Of a stretch of DNA of 64,000 bases, positions 57,650 to 64,000 are shown in pieces (position 1 is the first letter of the stretch; the number at the start of each line of letters is the position of its first letter). The stretch covers positions 62,001 through 126,000 of the forward strand of contig JAEXOR010000045.1 of NCBI GenBank assembly GCA_023439185.1. Reading direction: 5' to 3'. The DNA comes from Bacillota bacterium (GTDB taxonomy: Bacteria; Bacillota; Desulfotomaculia; Desulfotomaculales; Desulfallaceae). Under the pieces are notes generated by a model, which ran no database searches, was not told where the DNA came from, and saw only the letters and a list, made by a program, of their open reading frames with translations. Position numbers and translations under genes: made by a program.

Positions 57650-58283
57650 GCAAGGGCCGGTCCGCTACATCGCTCACCTGGATCTGATGCGGGAACTGGA
57701 ACGCAGTATGCGCCGGGCCCGCCTGCCGGTGGCCTTTTCAGAGGGTTTTAACCCCCACCCCAAACTGAGCATTGCAGCCCCGCTGCCCGTGGGTACCGAG
57801 GGCCTGGCCGAGTTGGCCGAGGTTGAAATGAGCCGGGCCGTGGAACTGGGACAGATGACCGAAAGCCTCAACGCCGTGCTGCCGGACGGATTAAAGGTCC
57901 GGGAAGTGACGAAAATGGACGATACCGCCCCGGCGCTGATGGCTGCCCTGGAAAGGGCGGTCTACATCGTGCGGCTGGACGGGGAAGATTTACCCGCGCC
58001 GCTGCCGGGTGACGCCATAGAGGGGTTTCTGGCCCGGGACAGCGTGGAAATCCGGCGCCGCGGCAGGGACGGGAAAGAAAAAATACGGGACATCAGGCCC
58101 GGCATCGTTAAAGTGGAAGCGCTACCGGATAACGACGGCCTTTTACTTAAAATGGAATTAAAAACCGGCAGCGCGATGAACGTCCGGCCCGCCGAGGCGG
58201 TGACGGCGCTTCTGGAATACGCCGGCGTAAAAGCCGACCCGGCCGACCTGCAAATCACCAGGATCGGGTTGTTTACGGGGTAA
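57621..58283 (+). CDS. DUF2344 / TIGR03936 family radical SAM-linked protein
   Basis: A 220-residue protein starting HRYMICYSKQGPVRYIAHLD, with SMRRARLPVAFSEGFNPHPK and AAPLPVGTEGLAELAEVEMS, the family signature. TTG 57621 has GGAGGTG eight bases upstream and lies in the 3' end of the radical SAM gene (29 bp overlap). It is usually fused or adjacent to TIGR03960; both precede rng here. Molecular role unknown. Confidence 0.92.
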   Translation: MHRYMICYSKQGPVRYIAHLDLMRELERSMRRARLPVAFSEGFNPHPKLSIAAPLPVGTEGLAELAEVEMSRAVELGQMTESLNAVLPDGLKVREVTKMDDTAPALMAALERAVYIVRLDGEDLPAPLPGDAIEGFLARDSVEIRRRGRDGKEKIRDIRPGIVKVEALPDNDGLLLKMELKTGSAMNVRPAEAVTALLEYAGVKADPADLQITRIGLFTG

Positions 58284-58351
58284 AATTCGTAAAAAGTATT
58301 ACCAACAGATGGTATCAGCGGTTATAATTATAATTAGAAAGCGAGAGCTTA

Positions 58352-60064
58352 TTGACCAAGGCAGATGATGATATGTTTAAAGAGATTTTGATTAACGTAG
58401 GCGAGGAAGAAACCAGGGTAGCCGTGCTGGAGAACCGCATCCCGGTGGAGATAAATATTGAACGTTCGCCCAACCAGCGGTTGGTGGGGAATATTTACAA
58501 GGGTCGGGTGGAAAACGTGCTGCCCGGTATGCAGGCCGCTTTTGTGGATATCGGTTTGGAAAAGAACTCCTTCCTTTACATTGAGGACGCTGTCCCGGTG
58601 CGTAACGCCGAACCGGGGTCGGGGCAGGGTGCGGCCGTGGGCGCGAATATCTGCGACATACTGAAACAGGGCCAGGATCTGATTGTGCAAATCGTTAAGG
58701 AACCCATCGGCACCAAGGGGGCCCGGGTGACCACTCATATAACCATGCCGGGACGGTACCTGGTGCTGATGCCGACGGTGGATTATATCGGCATTTCCAG
58801 GCGCATTGAAGAGGAACGCGAAAGAGACCGGCTCCGGGAGATGGCGTCGCGGATCAAGCCCCGGGGCATGGGTGTGATTGTGCGTACCGTGGCCGAGGGG
58901 GTCGACGAGGACGAACTGGCTGTCGACGTCAACATGCTCACCAACCTGTGGCGTAAAATTGTAAACCGCTCCAGCCACGGGCCGGTGCCTAATTTACTGC
59001 ATCGCGACCTGGAACTGGTCCAGCGCATTTTACGTGACGCCTTTACCGCCGACGTAGACCGCCTGACTATCGATTCCCGGTATGAGTACGAAAAGATTCT
59101 GGATCTACTGGACATTGTGGGACCGCAGCTAAAGGTTAAGGTGTTTCTTGAAGAGCGGGACAATATCTTTGAAGAGCACAATATCGAAGCCGAGCTGGAA
59201 AAGGCGCTGAAACGGAAGGTCTGGCTGCGCTGCGGCGGCTATATCGTTATCGACCAGGCCGAAGCACTCACCGCCGTGGACGTCAACACCGGCAAATATG
59301 TCGGCAGCACCAACCTGGAGGATACCGTACTAAAGACCAACCTGGAAGCGGCAGTGGAGATTGCCCGTCAATTGCGTCTGCGCAATCTTGGCGGCATCAT
59401 CATCGTGGATTTCATCGATATGACCCAGGAGGAGCACCGCCGTCAAGTGCTGGAAGTGCTGGAGGAAGAGATACGCAAGGATAAGACTAAAACCAATATC
59501 CTGGGTATCACCCAGTTGGGCCTGGTGGAGATGACCAGGAAAAAGGTGCGCCCCAGCTTGGCCGAAGTGCTGCAAAAAGCCTGTCCCTATTGTGATGGAC
59601 GGGGCAAAGTGCTGTCCGAGGAAACCGTGGGCATCAACATTAAACAGCAGATTTATCAGATGGCCCGACAGACGGGCGCCGAAACCATCCTGGTGGAGGC
59701 CAATCCCCTGGTGGCTGCCAGGCTGATCGGCAGCGGCGGAGCCAACCTGCGGGATCTGGAGAGCCGGACCGGCAAAAACCTGTACATTAGAGGTACGGCG
59801 GAACAGCATATCGAAAGCGTGGTCATGCGCCCGCTGCACGATCAATCCGATATCAACGCGCATATACTGCCCGTCAAGCCCGGTCAGGTGCTGGAGGTCC
59901 GGGTGGAGGAGCCGCATGTGAACAACCCCGATGACGGCATTGCCCGGGTTAACGGATTCATTCTGGACATTGAAGGAGCCGGGTCGCTGGCGGGCAGCAC
60001 GGTGGCCGTCGAAGTAAACAAAGTCTTCCGCACCTACGCCCGCGCCAAACTCCTTAAATCATAG
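58352..60064 (+). CDS. rng: Ribonuclease G/E family endoribonuclease
   Basis: A 570-residue RNase E/G family enzyme. It has an S1 domain in the N-terminal part (RLVGNIYKGRVENVLPGMQA) and the catalytic core with metal ligands in EALTAVDVNTGKYVG and GIIIVDFIDM. The zinc-link motif is KACPYCDGRGK near residue 410, followed by the small domain. The TTG start at 58352 is preceded by GCGAGAGC; ATG 58373 is an alternative. It cleaves single-stranded AU-rich RNA, including 5S/16S rRNA precursors in relatives. Spore formers like B. subtilis lack it. Confidence 0.94.
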   Translation: MTKADDDMFKEILINVGEEETRVAVLENRIPVEINIERSPNQRLVGNIYKGRVENVLPGMQAAFVDIGLEKNSFLYIEDAVPVRNAEPGSGQGAAVGANICDILKQGQDLIVQIVKEPIGTKGARVTTHITMPGRYLVLMPTVDYIGISRRIEEERERDRLREMASRIKPRGMGVIVRTVAEGVDEDELAVDVNMLTNLWRKIVNRSSHGPVPNLLHRDLELVQRILRDAFTADVDRLTIDSRYEYEKILDLLDIVGPQLKVKVFLEERDNIFEEHNIEAELEKALKRKVWLRCGGYIVIDQAEALTAVDVNTGKYVGSTNLEDTVLKTNLEAAVEIARQLRLRNLGGIIIVDFIDMTQEEHRRQVLEVLEEEIRKDKTKTNILGITQLGLVEMTRKKVRPSLAEVLQKACPYCDGRGKVLSEETVGINIKQQIYQMARQTGAETILVEANPLVAARLIGSGGANLRDLESRTGKNLYIRGTAEQHIESVVMRPLHDQSDINAHILPVKPGQVLEVRVEEPHVNNPDDGIARVNGFILDIEGAGSLAGSTVAVEVNKVFRTYARAKLLKS

Positions 60065-60083
60065 AACAATTGGGAAAACTTCG

Positions 60084-60230
60084 GATGCCTGGTGTTAAAA
60101 GTTAAAAACTGCAAAAAGCGCAGCTTTTAACTTTTAACACCAGGCATCAAAGCCAACCACGTACTCTCATTAAAACACCAATCCCAATTTTTAACTTTTA
60201 ACAAAATTAACTTTTAACACCTGGCACCAA
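60084..60230. repeat. Long hairpin and tandem elements of the GTGTTAAAAGTTAAAA family
   Basis: GATGCCTGGTGTTAAAAGTT followed by AAAA (60084-60107) is perfectly complementary to 60125-60148. Further partial copies lie at 60188-60202 and 60207-60230, ending ACACCTGGCACCAA, whose reverse complement begins the element at 38952. No gene lies here. The hairpin could terminate the rng transcript. Confidence 0.8.
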
Positions 60231-60231
60231 C

Positions 60232-60259
60232 TTGACAAGGCGCCAGGTTGTGATACAAT
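60232..60259 (+). promoter_or_regulatory. Promoter of the L21 leader-rplU-rpmA transcript
   Basis: TTGACA (60232-60237) and TACAAT (60254-60259) with a 16-bp spacer. The site abuts the repeat cluster. Confidence 0.75.
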
Positions 60260-60265
60260 ATTTTA

Positions 60266-60357
60266 TTGTAGGCAAGTACCGCTCGGAATGGGTTCCCAAA
60301 AGGATCACTGCATCCTACCTGGTTTCCGGCGAGTCCTGAATATGAGGGGGAAGACTG
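60266..60357 (+). promoter_or_regulatory. Ribosomal protein L21 leader
   Basis: Structured leader just before rplU. The core TGTAGGCAAGTACCGCTCGG..ATGGGTTCCCAAAAGGATCACTGCATCCTACCTGG matches the Rfam L21 leader pattern (GC stem with pairing between TAGGC.. and GCATCCTACC). It is thought to bind L21 for autogenous control. Confidence 0.75.
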
Positions 60358-60669
60358 TTGTACGCCATTATTGAGACCGGCGGTAAACAATACCGCGTGA
60401 GCGAAGGGGACACACTGTTTATTGAAAAGCTGCCCGCCGATGTGGGGGATACCTACACGGTAACCCGGGTGCTGGCGGTGGAGAAAGACGGCAAACTGCA
60501 AGTGGGCACTCCGCTGCTGGACGACGCCAGAGTTTTATGCAAGGTTGAGAAACACGGCAAAGACAAAAAGATCATCGTTTTCAAGTACAAATCGAAGAAG
60601 AATTACCGGCGCAAAAAGGGCCACCGCCAACCGTTTACCAAGGTAGTGGTGGAGAAAATAGAAGCCTAA
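60358..60669 (+). CDS. rplU: 50S ribosomal protein L21
   Basis: A 103-residue L21, with YAIIETGGKQYRVSEGDTLF at the N-terminus and the C-terminal KSKKNYRRKKGHRQPFTKVV. TTG 60358 follows GAGGGGGAAG. It is located at the conserved L21-L27 locus with its own leader. Confidence 0.98.
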   Translation: MYAIIETGGKQYRVSEGDTLFIEKLPADVGDTYTVTRVLAVEKDGKLQVGTPLLDDARVLCKVEKHGKDKKIIVFKYKSKKNYRRKKGHRQPFTKVVVEKIEA

Positions 60670-60683
60670 AGAGGTGAGTTAAA

Positions 60684-60953
60684 TTGGCACATAAGAAAGG
60701 TGTAGGCAGTTCCCGTAACGGTCGTGATTCCAATCCCAAGATGTTGGGAGTTAAACGTGGTGACGGTCAGTTGGTGTCCGCCGGCAGCATCCTGGTTCGG
60801 CAAAGGGGCACCCGTATCCATCCGGGTCGTAATGTGGGCCGCGGCGGAGATGATACTCTGTTTGCCAAAATTGACGGTATCGTTACCTTCCAAAGCAAGG
60901 GCAAAGATAAAAAAATTGTCAGCATCAAGGAAGTGGAAGGCGCGGCGATCTAA
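60684..60953 (+). CDS. rpmA: 50S ribosomal protein L27 without N-terminal extension
   Basis: An 89-residue L27 beginning directly with AHKKGVGSSRNGRDSN, the peptidyl-transferase-centre tail. In most Firmicutes L27 has a ~9-residue N-terminal extension removed by Prp protease, whose gene lies between rplU and rpmA. Here neither the extension nor a prp gene is present: the two genes are only 14 bp apart. TTG 60684 has AGAGGTGAG upstream. Confidence 0.97.
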   Translation: MAHKKGVGSSRNGRDSNPKMLGVKRGDGQLVSAGSILVRQRGTRIHPGRNVGRGGDDTLFAKIDGIVTFQSKGKDKKIVSIKEVEGAAI

Positions 60954-60986
60954 ACAGTAATTCCGCGTCAGTGACAGACGTCAGCT

Positions 60987-61031
60987 AACTTAGACGAGTA
61001 CCTTTTTTAGGTATTCGTCTAAGTTTTTTTA
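60987..61031 (+). terminator. Terminator after rpmA
   Basis: AACTTAGACGA..TACC pairs with GGTA..TCGTCTAAGTT around a T-rich loop, followed by seven T residues. Confidence 0.9.
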
Positions 61032-61159
61032 TTTAAAAGATAAAATAAAAAAGGAAAATGTAAACAACTATAGAAAACATATCTATGTGACAGAAATATT
61101 TACAAATAACCCATTGGATTTATTAATTAAGACATCCATCGACCAAGGAGAGTATTATT

Positions 61160-61720
61160 GTGGATAACGCCAGGCTAATGGAACTGATATCCTTGCAGCG
61201 GCATGATTTTCTCAATCATTTTCAGGTAATCTCCGGGCTTTTGCAGATGAACCGGGGTGAACAGGCCCGGGAGTATTTGAATAACGCCGCCCGTGAAATC
61301 ACCCGTTTAAGCAGGGTTGTGCATCTGAAGGCGCCCGAAACGGCGGCGGCGATACTGCTGGCCCATTATGGAGCGGCGGAACGGGGTATTAATGTAGAAT
61401 ACACGATTGAAACCGATCTGGAAGGTTGTACCGTTCCGTCGGAACAACTGGCGCAGGCTCTGGAAGCGATACTACTTTATTCCGCGGAATGCCTGGCCGC
61501 GCCGAAAAACAAGGACCGCGCGATGAGGGTATTGATCCGCGCCGTGGATCAGGGATACCGGGTTGAAGTACGGTATAAAACACCACTCGGTATAACTGCC
61601 GGCGATGATGACGCGCTGCGGGATATCAATGACAGTTTATTATTATACGGCGGTTCGGTAAAACAGTCCGATTTGAATGGTGAAACCGAAATTCGTGTTT
61701 CTCTGCCCACCGCTGATTAG
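61160..61720 (+). CDS. spo0B: Spo0B-like sporulation phosphotransferase
   Basis: A 186-residue Spo0B family protein. The phosphoacceptor helix SLQRHDFLNHFQVISGLLQM has its His at residue 15, followed by the second helix of the dimerisation hairpin (REYLNNAAREITRLSRVV) and a degenerate ATPase-like C-terminal domain (LAQALEAILLYSAECLAAPK). Spo0B relays phosphate from Spo0F to Spo0A in the sporulation phosphorelay. GTG 61160 follows GGAGAG. It lies directly upstream of obg, the conserved order. Alternative: a SpoOB_a-domain sensor protein. Confidence 0.85.
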   Translation: MDNARLMELISLQRHDFLNHFQVISGLLQMNRGEQAREYLNNAAREITRLSRVVHLKAPETAAAILLAHYGAAERGINVEYTIETDLEGCTVPSEQLAQALEAILLYSAECLAAPKNKDRAMRVLIRAVDQGYRVEVRYKTPLGITAGDDDALRDINDSLLLYGGSVKQSDLNGETEIRVSLPTAD

Positions 61721-61748
61721 AGGTTAGAGTAAAAAAGAATAAATGGGT

Positions 61749-61797
61749 AAGGCGCGCACAAAACAAGGGAACTGATTCAGTGTGCGCCTTTCTTGTT
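61749..61797 (+). terminator. Terminator between spo0B and obg
   Basis: GGCGCGCAC (61751-61759) pairs with GTGTGCGCC (61780-61788) and is followed by TTTCTTGTT. A TATAAT at about 61853-61858 lies upstream of obg and may begin a new transcript. Confidence 0.75.
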
Positions 61798-61882
61798 ATA
61801 ATAAGTATAACAGCTGTGCGAAGATAAATCTGGTGTTCGGCAAAAAATGACGGTATAATTTAGCAATGTAGGTGATAATAAA

Positions 61883-63145
61883 ATGTTCTACGACAGGGCA
61901 AAAATTTACGTCCGCGGCGGCGACGGCGGCAATGGTTGCGTCGCCTTCAGGCGGGAAAAATATGTGGCCGAGGGCGGCCCCTGGGGCGGCGACGGCGGCC
62001 GGGGCGGCGACGTGATTTTCCGGGGTGACGAGGGTCTGCGCACCCTGGTGGATTTTCGTTACCGGCGCCACTATAAAGCCGACCGGGGCCAGCACGGCCG
62101 GGGCAAAAACATGCACGGCCGGTGGGCGGAGCACCTGGTGATCAGGGTCCCGCCGGGTACGATTATCCGGGACGAGGAAACCGGGCAATTGCTCGGGGAT
62201 ATCACCACCGATGGCCAGGAGGTCGTTGTCGCCGCCGGAGGGCGCGGCGGCCGGGGCAATTCCCGTTTTGCCAGCGCCAACAACAAGGCTCCCACCATGG
62301 CGGAAAAGGGTGAACCGGGCCAGGAACGCAATGTGCTGCTGGAGCTGAAACTGCTGGCCGACGTCGGCCTGGTGGGGTTCCCCAATGCCGGCAAATCCAC
62401 ACTGATTGCCCGGGTATCCGCGGCTAGGCCCAAAATAGCCGATTATCCATTTACCACCCTGGTACCCAACCTGGGCGTGGTCAGTATGGGTGAGGGGCGG
62501 AGTTTCGTGATGGCGGACATCCCGGGCCTGATTGAGGGCGCCCACACCGGAGCCGGTCTGGGCCACGACTTTTTGCGCCATGTGGAGCGGACCAGGGTGC
62601 TGATCCACGTGCTGGACATCGCCGGTACCGAAGGGCGGGACCCGCTGGAGGACTTCCGGGTGATTAACCGGGAACTTAAACTTTACAACGAAGCGCTGGC
62701 CGGCCGGCCCCAGGTGATTGCGGCCAATAAGACGGATTTGCCGGGCAGCGGGGACAACCTGGACCGGCTGCGTGAAGAGTATGGCGCCGAATATGAGATT
62801 TTCCCCGTTTCGGCGGTGGCGGGTACCGGGGTCAAGGAACTGATCAGCCGGGTTTACCGGTTGCTGCAGGAGCTGCCGGAGAGCGCCGTCATTGACGAGG
62901 AGCCCGAAGTGGTACACCGGGCCCGGCCCAGGTTCACCATCAGCCGCGAGGACGGCGAACTGGTGGTGGCGGGACGCGAAATTGAAAAGCATGTGGCCAT
63001 GACCGACCTGGACAACGAAGAGGCGGTGGACCGGCTGCAGCGGATTATGCAGGTTATGGGCCTGGAACAGGCCCTGCGGGATCAGGGCGCTCAAAACGGT
63101 GATCTGGTGCGCATCGGGGATTTTTCATTTGAATTTGTGGACTGA
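61883..63145 (+). CDS. obg: Obg GTPase (ObgE/CgtA)
   Basis: A 420-residue Obg family GTPase of ribosome assembly and stress control. The glycine-rich Obg domain (residues 1-158, YVRGGDGGNGCVAFRREKYV, GGRGGDVIF) is followed by G1 GFPNAGKSTL (about 165-174), G3 DIPGLIEGAHTG and G4 ANKTDLPG. The OCT domain is at the C-terminus (about 340-420). ATG 61883 follows AGGTGATA. Confidence 0.98.
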   Translation: MFYDRAKIYVRGGDGGNGCVAFRREKYVAEGGPWGGDGGRGGDVIFRGDEGLRTLVDFRYRRHYKADRGQHGRGKNMHGRWAEHLVIRVPPGTIIRDEETGQLLGDITTDGQEVVVAAGGRGGRGNSRFASANNKAPTMAEKGEPGQERNVLLELKLLADVGLVGFPNAGKSTLIARVSAARPKIADYPFTTLVPNLGVVSMGEGRSFVMADIPGLIEGAHTGAGLGHDFLRHVERTRVLIHVLDIAGTEGRDPLEDFRVINRELKLYNEALAGRPQVIAANKTDLPGSGDNLDRLREEYGAEYEIFPVSAVAGTGVKELISRVYRLLQELPESAVIDEEPEVVHRARPRFTISREDGELVVAGREIEKHVAMTDLDNEEAVDRLQRIMQVMGLEQALRDQGAQNGDLVRIGDFSFEFVD

Positions 63146-63157
63146 TGGTGAACAGGA

Positions 63158-64000
63158 ATGGAAAAAAGGCAATTCAGCTCGATTAAGCGGCTGGTGATCA
63201 AGGTGGGCTCCAGTTCGCTTACTTATGCGACGGGCAAGCTGAATATAGAGCAAATTGAAAAGCTGGTGCGCCAGATGGCGGACCTGCACAACAGCGGCAT
63301 GGAGGTGCTGCTGGTTTCATCCGGCGCCGTGGGCACCGGACTGGGCAAACTGGGTCTGGACAAGAAGCGGCGCACCATGCCTGAGAAACAGGCGGCCGCC
63401 GCCATCGGCCAGGGGATGCTTTTGCACATGTATGAAAAAGTTTTTGCCGAGTACGGCGTTGTGGTGGGGCAGGTGCTGCTGACCCGGGAGGACTTCGCCG
63501 ACCGGCGCCGTTTCCTCAACGCCCGCAACACTTTGCAGGCCATGCTGGATTTCAACGTTGTTCCGGTAATTAACGAGAACGATACGGTGGCGGTGGACGA
63601 AATCAAACTGGGGGACAACGACAACCTGGCCGCCATGGTGGGCGGGCTGGTGGACGCCGGGCTCTTGATCCTGCTGTCCGACGTGGACGGGTTGTATGAC
63701 GGCGATCCCGGCAGGCCGGATTCCCGCTTGCTGAATGAAGTATACGAGATCAATTCCGACATTGAATCCCTGGCCAAAGGCGCCGGGTCCAAGATGGGTA
63801 CCGGAGGAATGACCACTAAAATCCAGGCGGCCCGGATTGCCATGTACTCGGGGCTGGTGACGGTTATCGCCCGGGCTTCGGAAGACAACGTGGTACGCCG
63901 GATCGTGGCCGGGGAACCCCTGGGCACCACTTTTTGGCCTTCGGCCAGGCTGGTGCAGAAAAAGAAATGGATTGCTTACGGGGCCACGGTATGCGGGCAA
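63158..64000 (+). CDS. proB: Glutamate 5-kinase, 3' end outside window
   Basis: The first 281 codons of gamma-glutamyl kinase, first step of proline synthesis. The nucleotide site is RLVIKVGSSSLTYATGKLN, with LLVSSGAVGTGLGKLGLDKK, DFNVVPVINENDTVAVDEIK and LLSDVDGLYDGDPGRPDSRL. The frame stays open at base 64000, and a C-terminal PUA domain would follow. ATG 63158 lies 12 bp after the obg stop, with AACAGGA upstream. Confidence 0.96.
   Translation, partial: MEKRQFSSIKRLVIKVGSSSLTYATGKLNIEQIEKLVRQMADLHNSGMEVLLVSSGAVGTGLGKLGLDKKRRTMPEKQAAAAIGQGMLLHMYEKVFAEYGVVVGQVLLTREDFADRRRFLNARNTLQAMLDFNVVPVINENDTVAVDEIKLGDNDNLAAMVGGLVDAGLLILLSDVDGLYDGDPGRPDSRLLNEVYEINSDIESLAKGAGSKMGTGGMTTKIQAARIAMYSGLVTVIARASEDNVVRRIVAGEPLGTTFWPSARLVQKKKWIAYGATVCGQ

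Noticed and set aside
61796..63094. A 432-codon open frame antisense to obg
   Set aside because: Shadow frame; obg has all G motifs on the plus strand.
1..64000. tRNA or rRNA genes, prophage or attachment sites
   Set aside because: No cloverleaf, rRNA core, integrase or phage structural gene was recognised by reading; an automated tRNA scan was not possible.

Overview
The window is chromosomal DNA from an endospore-forming, moderately GC-rich Gram-positive bacterium. It most likely belongs to the Peptococcaceae/Desulfotomaculum-Pelotomaculum type of Clostridia. The reasons are two GerA-type germinant receptor operons, spoIVFA/spoIVFB, spo0B, LonB, a valine T-box, an L21 leader, many TTG/GTG starts behind strong GGAGG sites, and dispersed GTAGGGGCGCCC-type intergenic repeats. 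The genus is inferred. No rRNA, tRNA, CRISPR array, complete insertion sequence or prophage was found.

Layout. 1-10.3 kb: two germinant receptor operons back to back (gerABC leftwards, running off the window; gerABC plus a small fourth membrane gene rightwards). Between them lie a 62-codon ORF, a tiny 35-codon gene with its own promoter and terminator, and an MscS-type channel. 10.3-14.2 kb: a lone biotin carrier, then tig-clpP-clpX. 14.2-22.5 kb: accessory block with an AT-rich methyltransferase behind an attenuator-like leader, a soluble CZB chemoreceptor with CheW, a solo histidine-box protein, an HD-GYP protein, and a sigma-54 response regulator with a hybrid kinase. 22.6-27.6 kb: lonB-lon-engB on the minus strand. 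27.6-36 kb: tandem AraC paralogues, a group II intron domain V remnant, an ECF sigma/anti-sigma operon with two membrane proteins, small genes, an orphan substrate-binding protein. 35.9-64 kb: mostly housekeeping, with T-box-valS, yedE-tusA, folC, a cation/Ca antiporter, ridA, DUF4321-maf-radC, mreBCD-mrdA-minCDE-rodA-spoIVFAB, TIGR03960-DUF2344-rng, rplU-rpmA, spo0B-obg and the start of proB.

The backbone follows the Bacillus subtilis order tig-clpX-lonB-lonA-engB ... valS-folC-maf-radC-mreBCD-minCD-spoIVFAB-rplU-rpmA-spo0B-obg. Two departures stand out. The lonB-lon-engB block is inverted relative to tig-clpPX, and the hem genes that follow engB in B. subtilis are replaced by signalling and regulatory genes. 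These breakpoints bound the accessory regions and hold most of the unusual signals.

Functionally the window combines spore germination, protein quality control, cell shape and division-site placement, forespore sigma-K control (SpoIVFA/B), the sporulation phosphorelay (Spo0B) and ribosome/RNA functions. The best candidates for undescribed biology are the solo H-box protein beside a kinase with the same H-box type, the 35-codon peptide gene, the attenuated methyltransferase, the B-box/DUF4097 ECF operon, and an AT-rich array of 14-bp sites downstream of valS.
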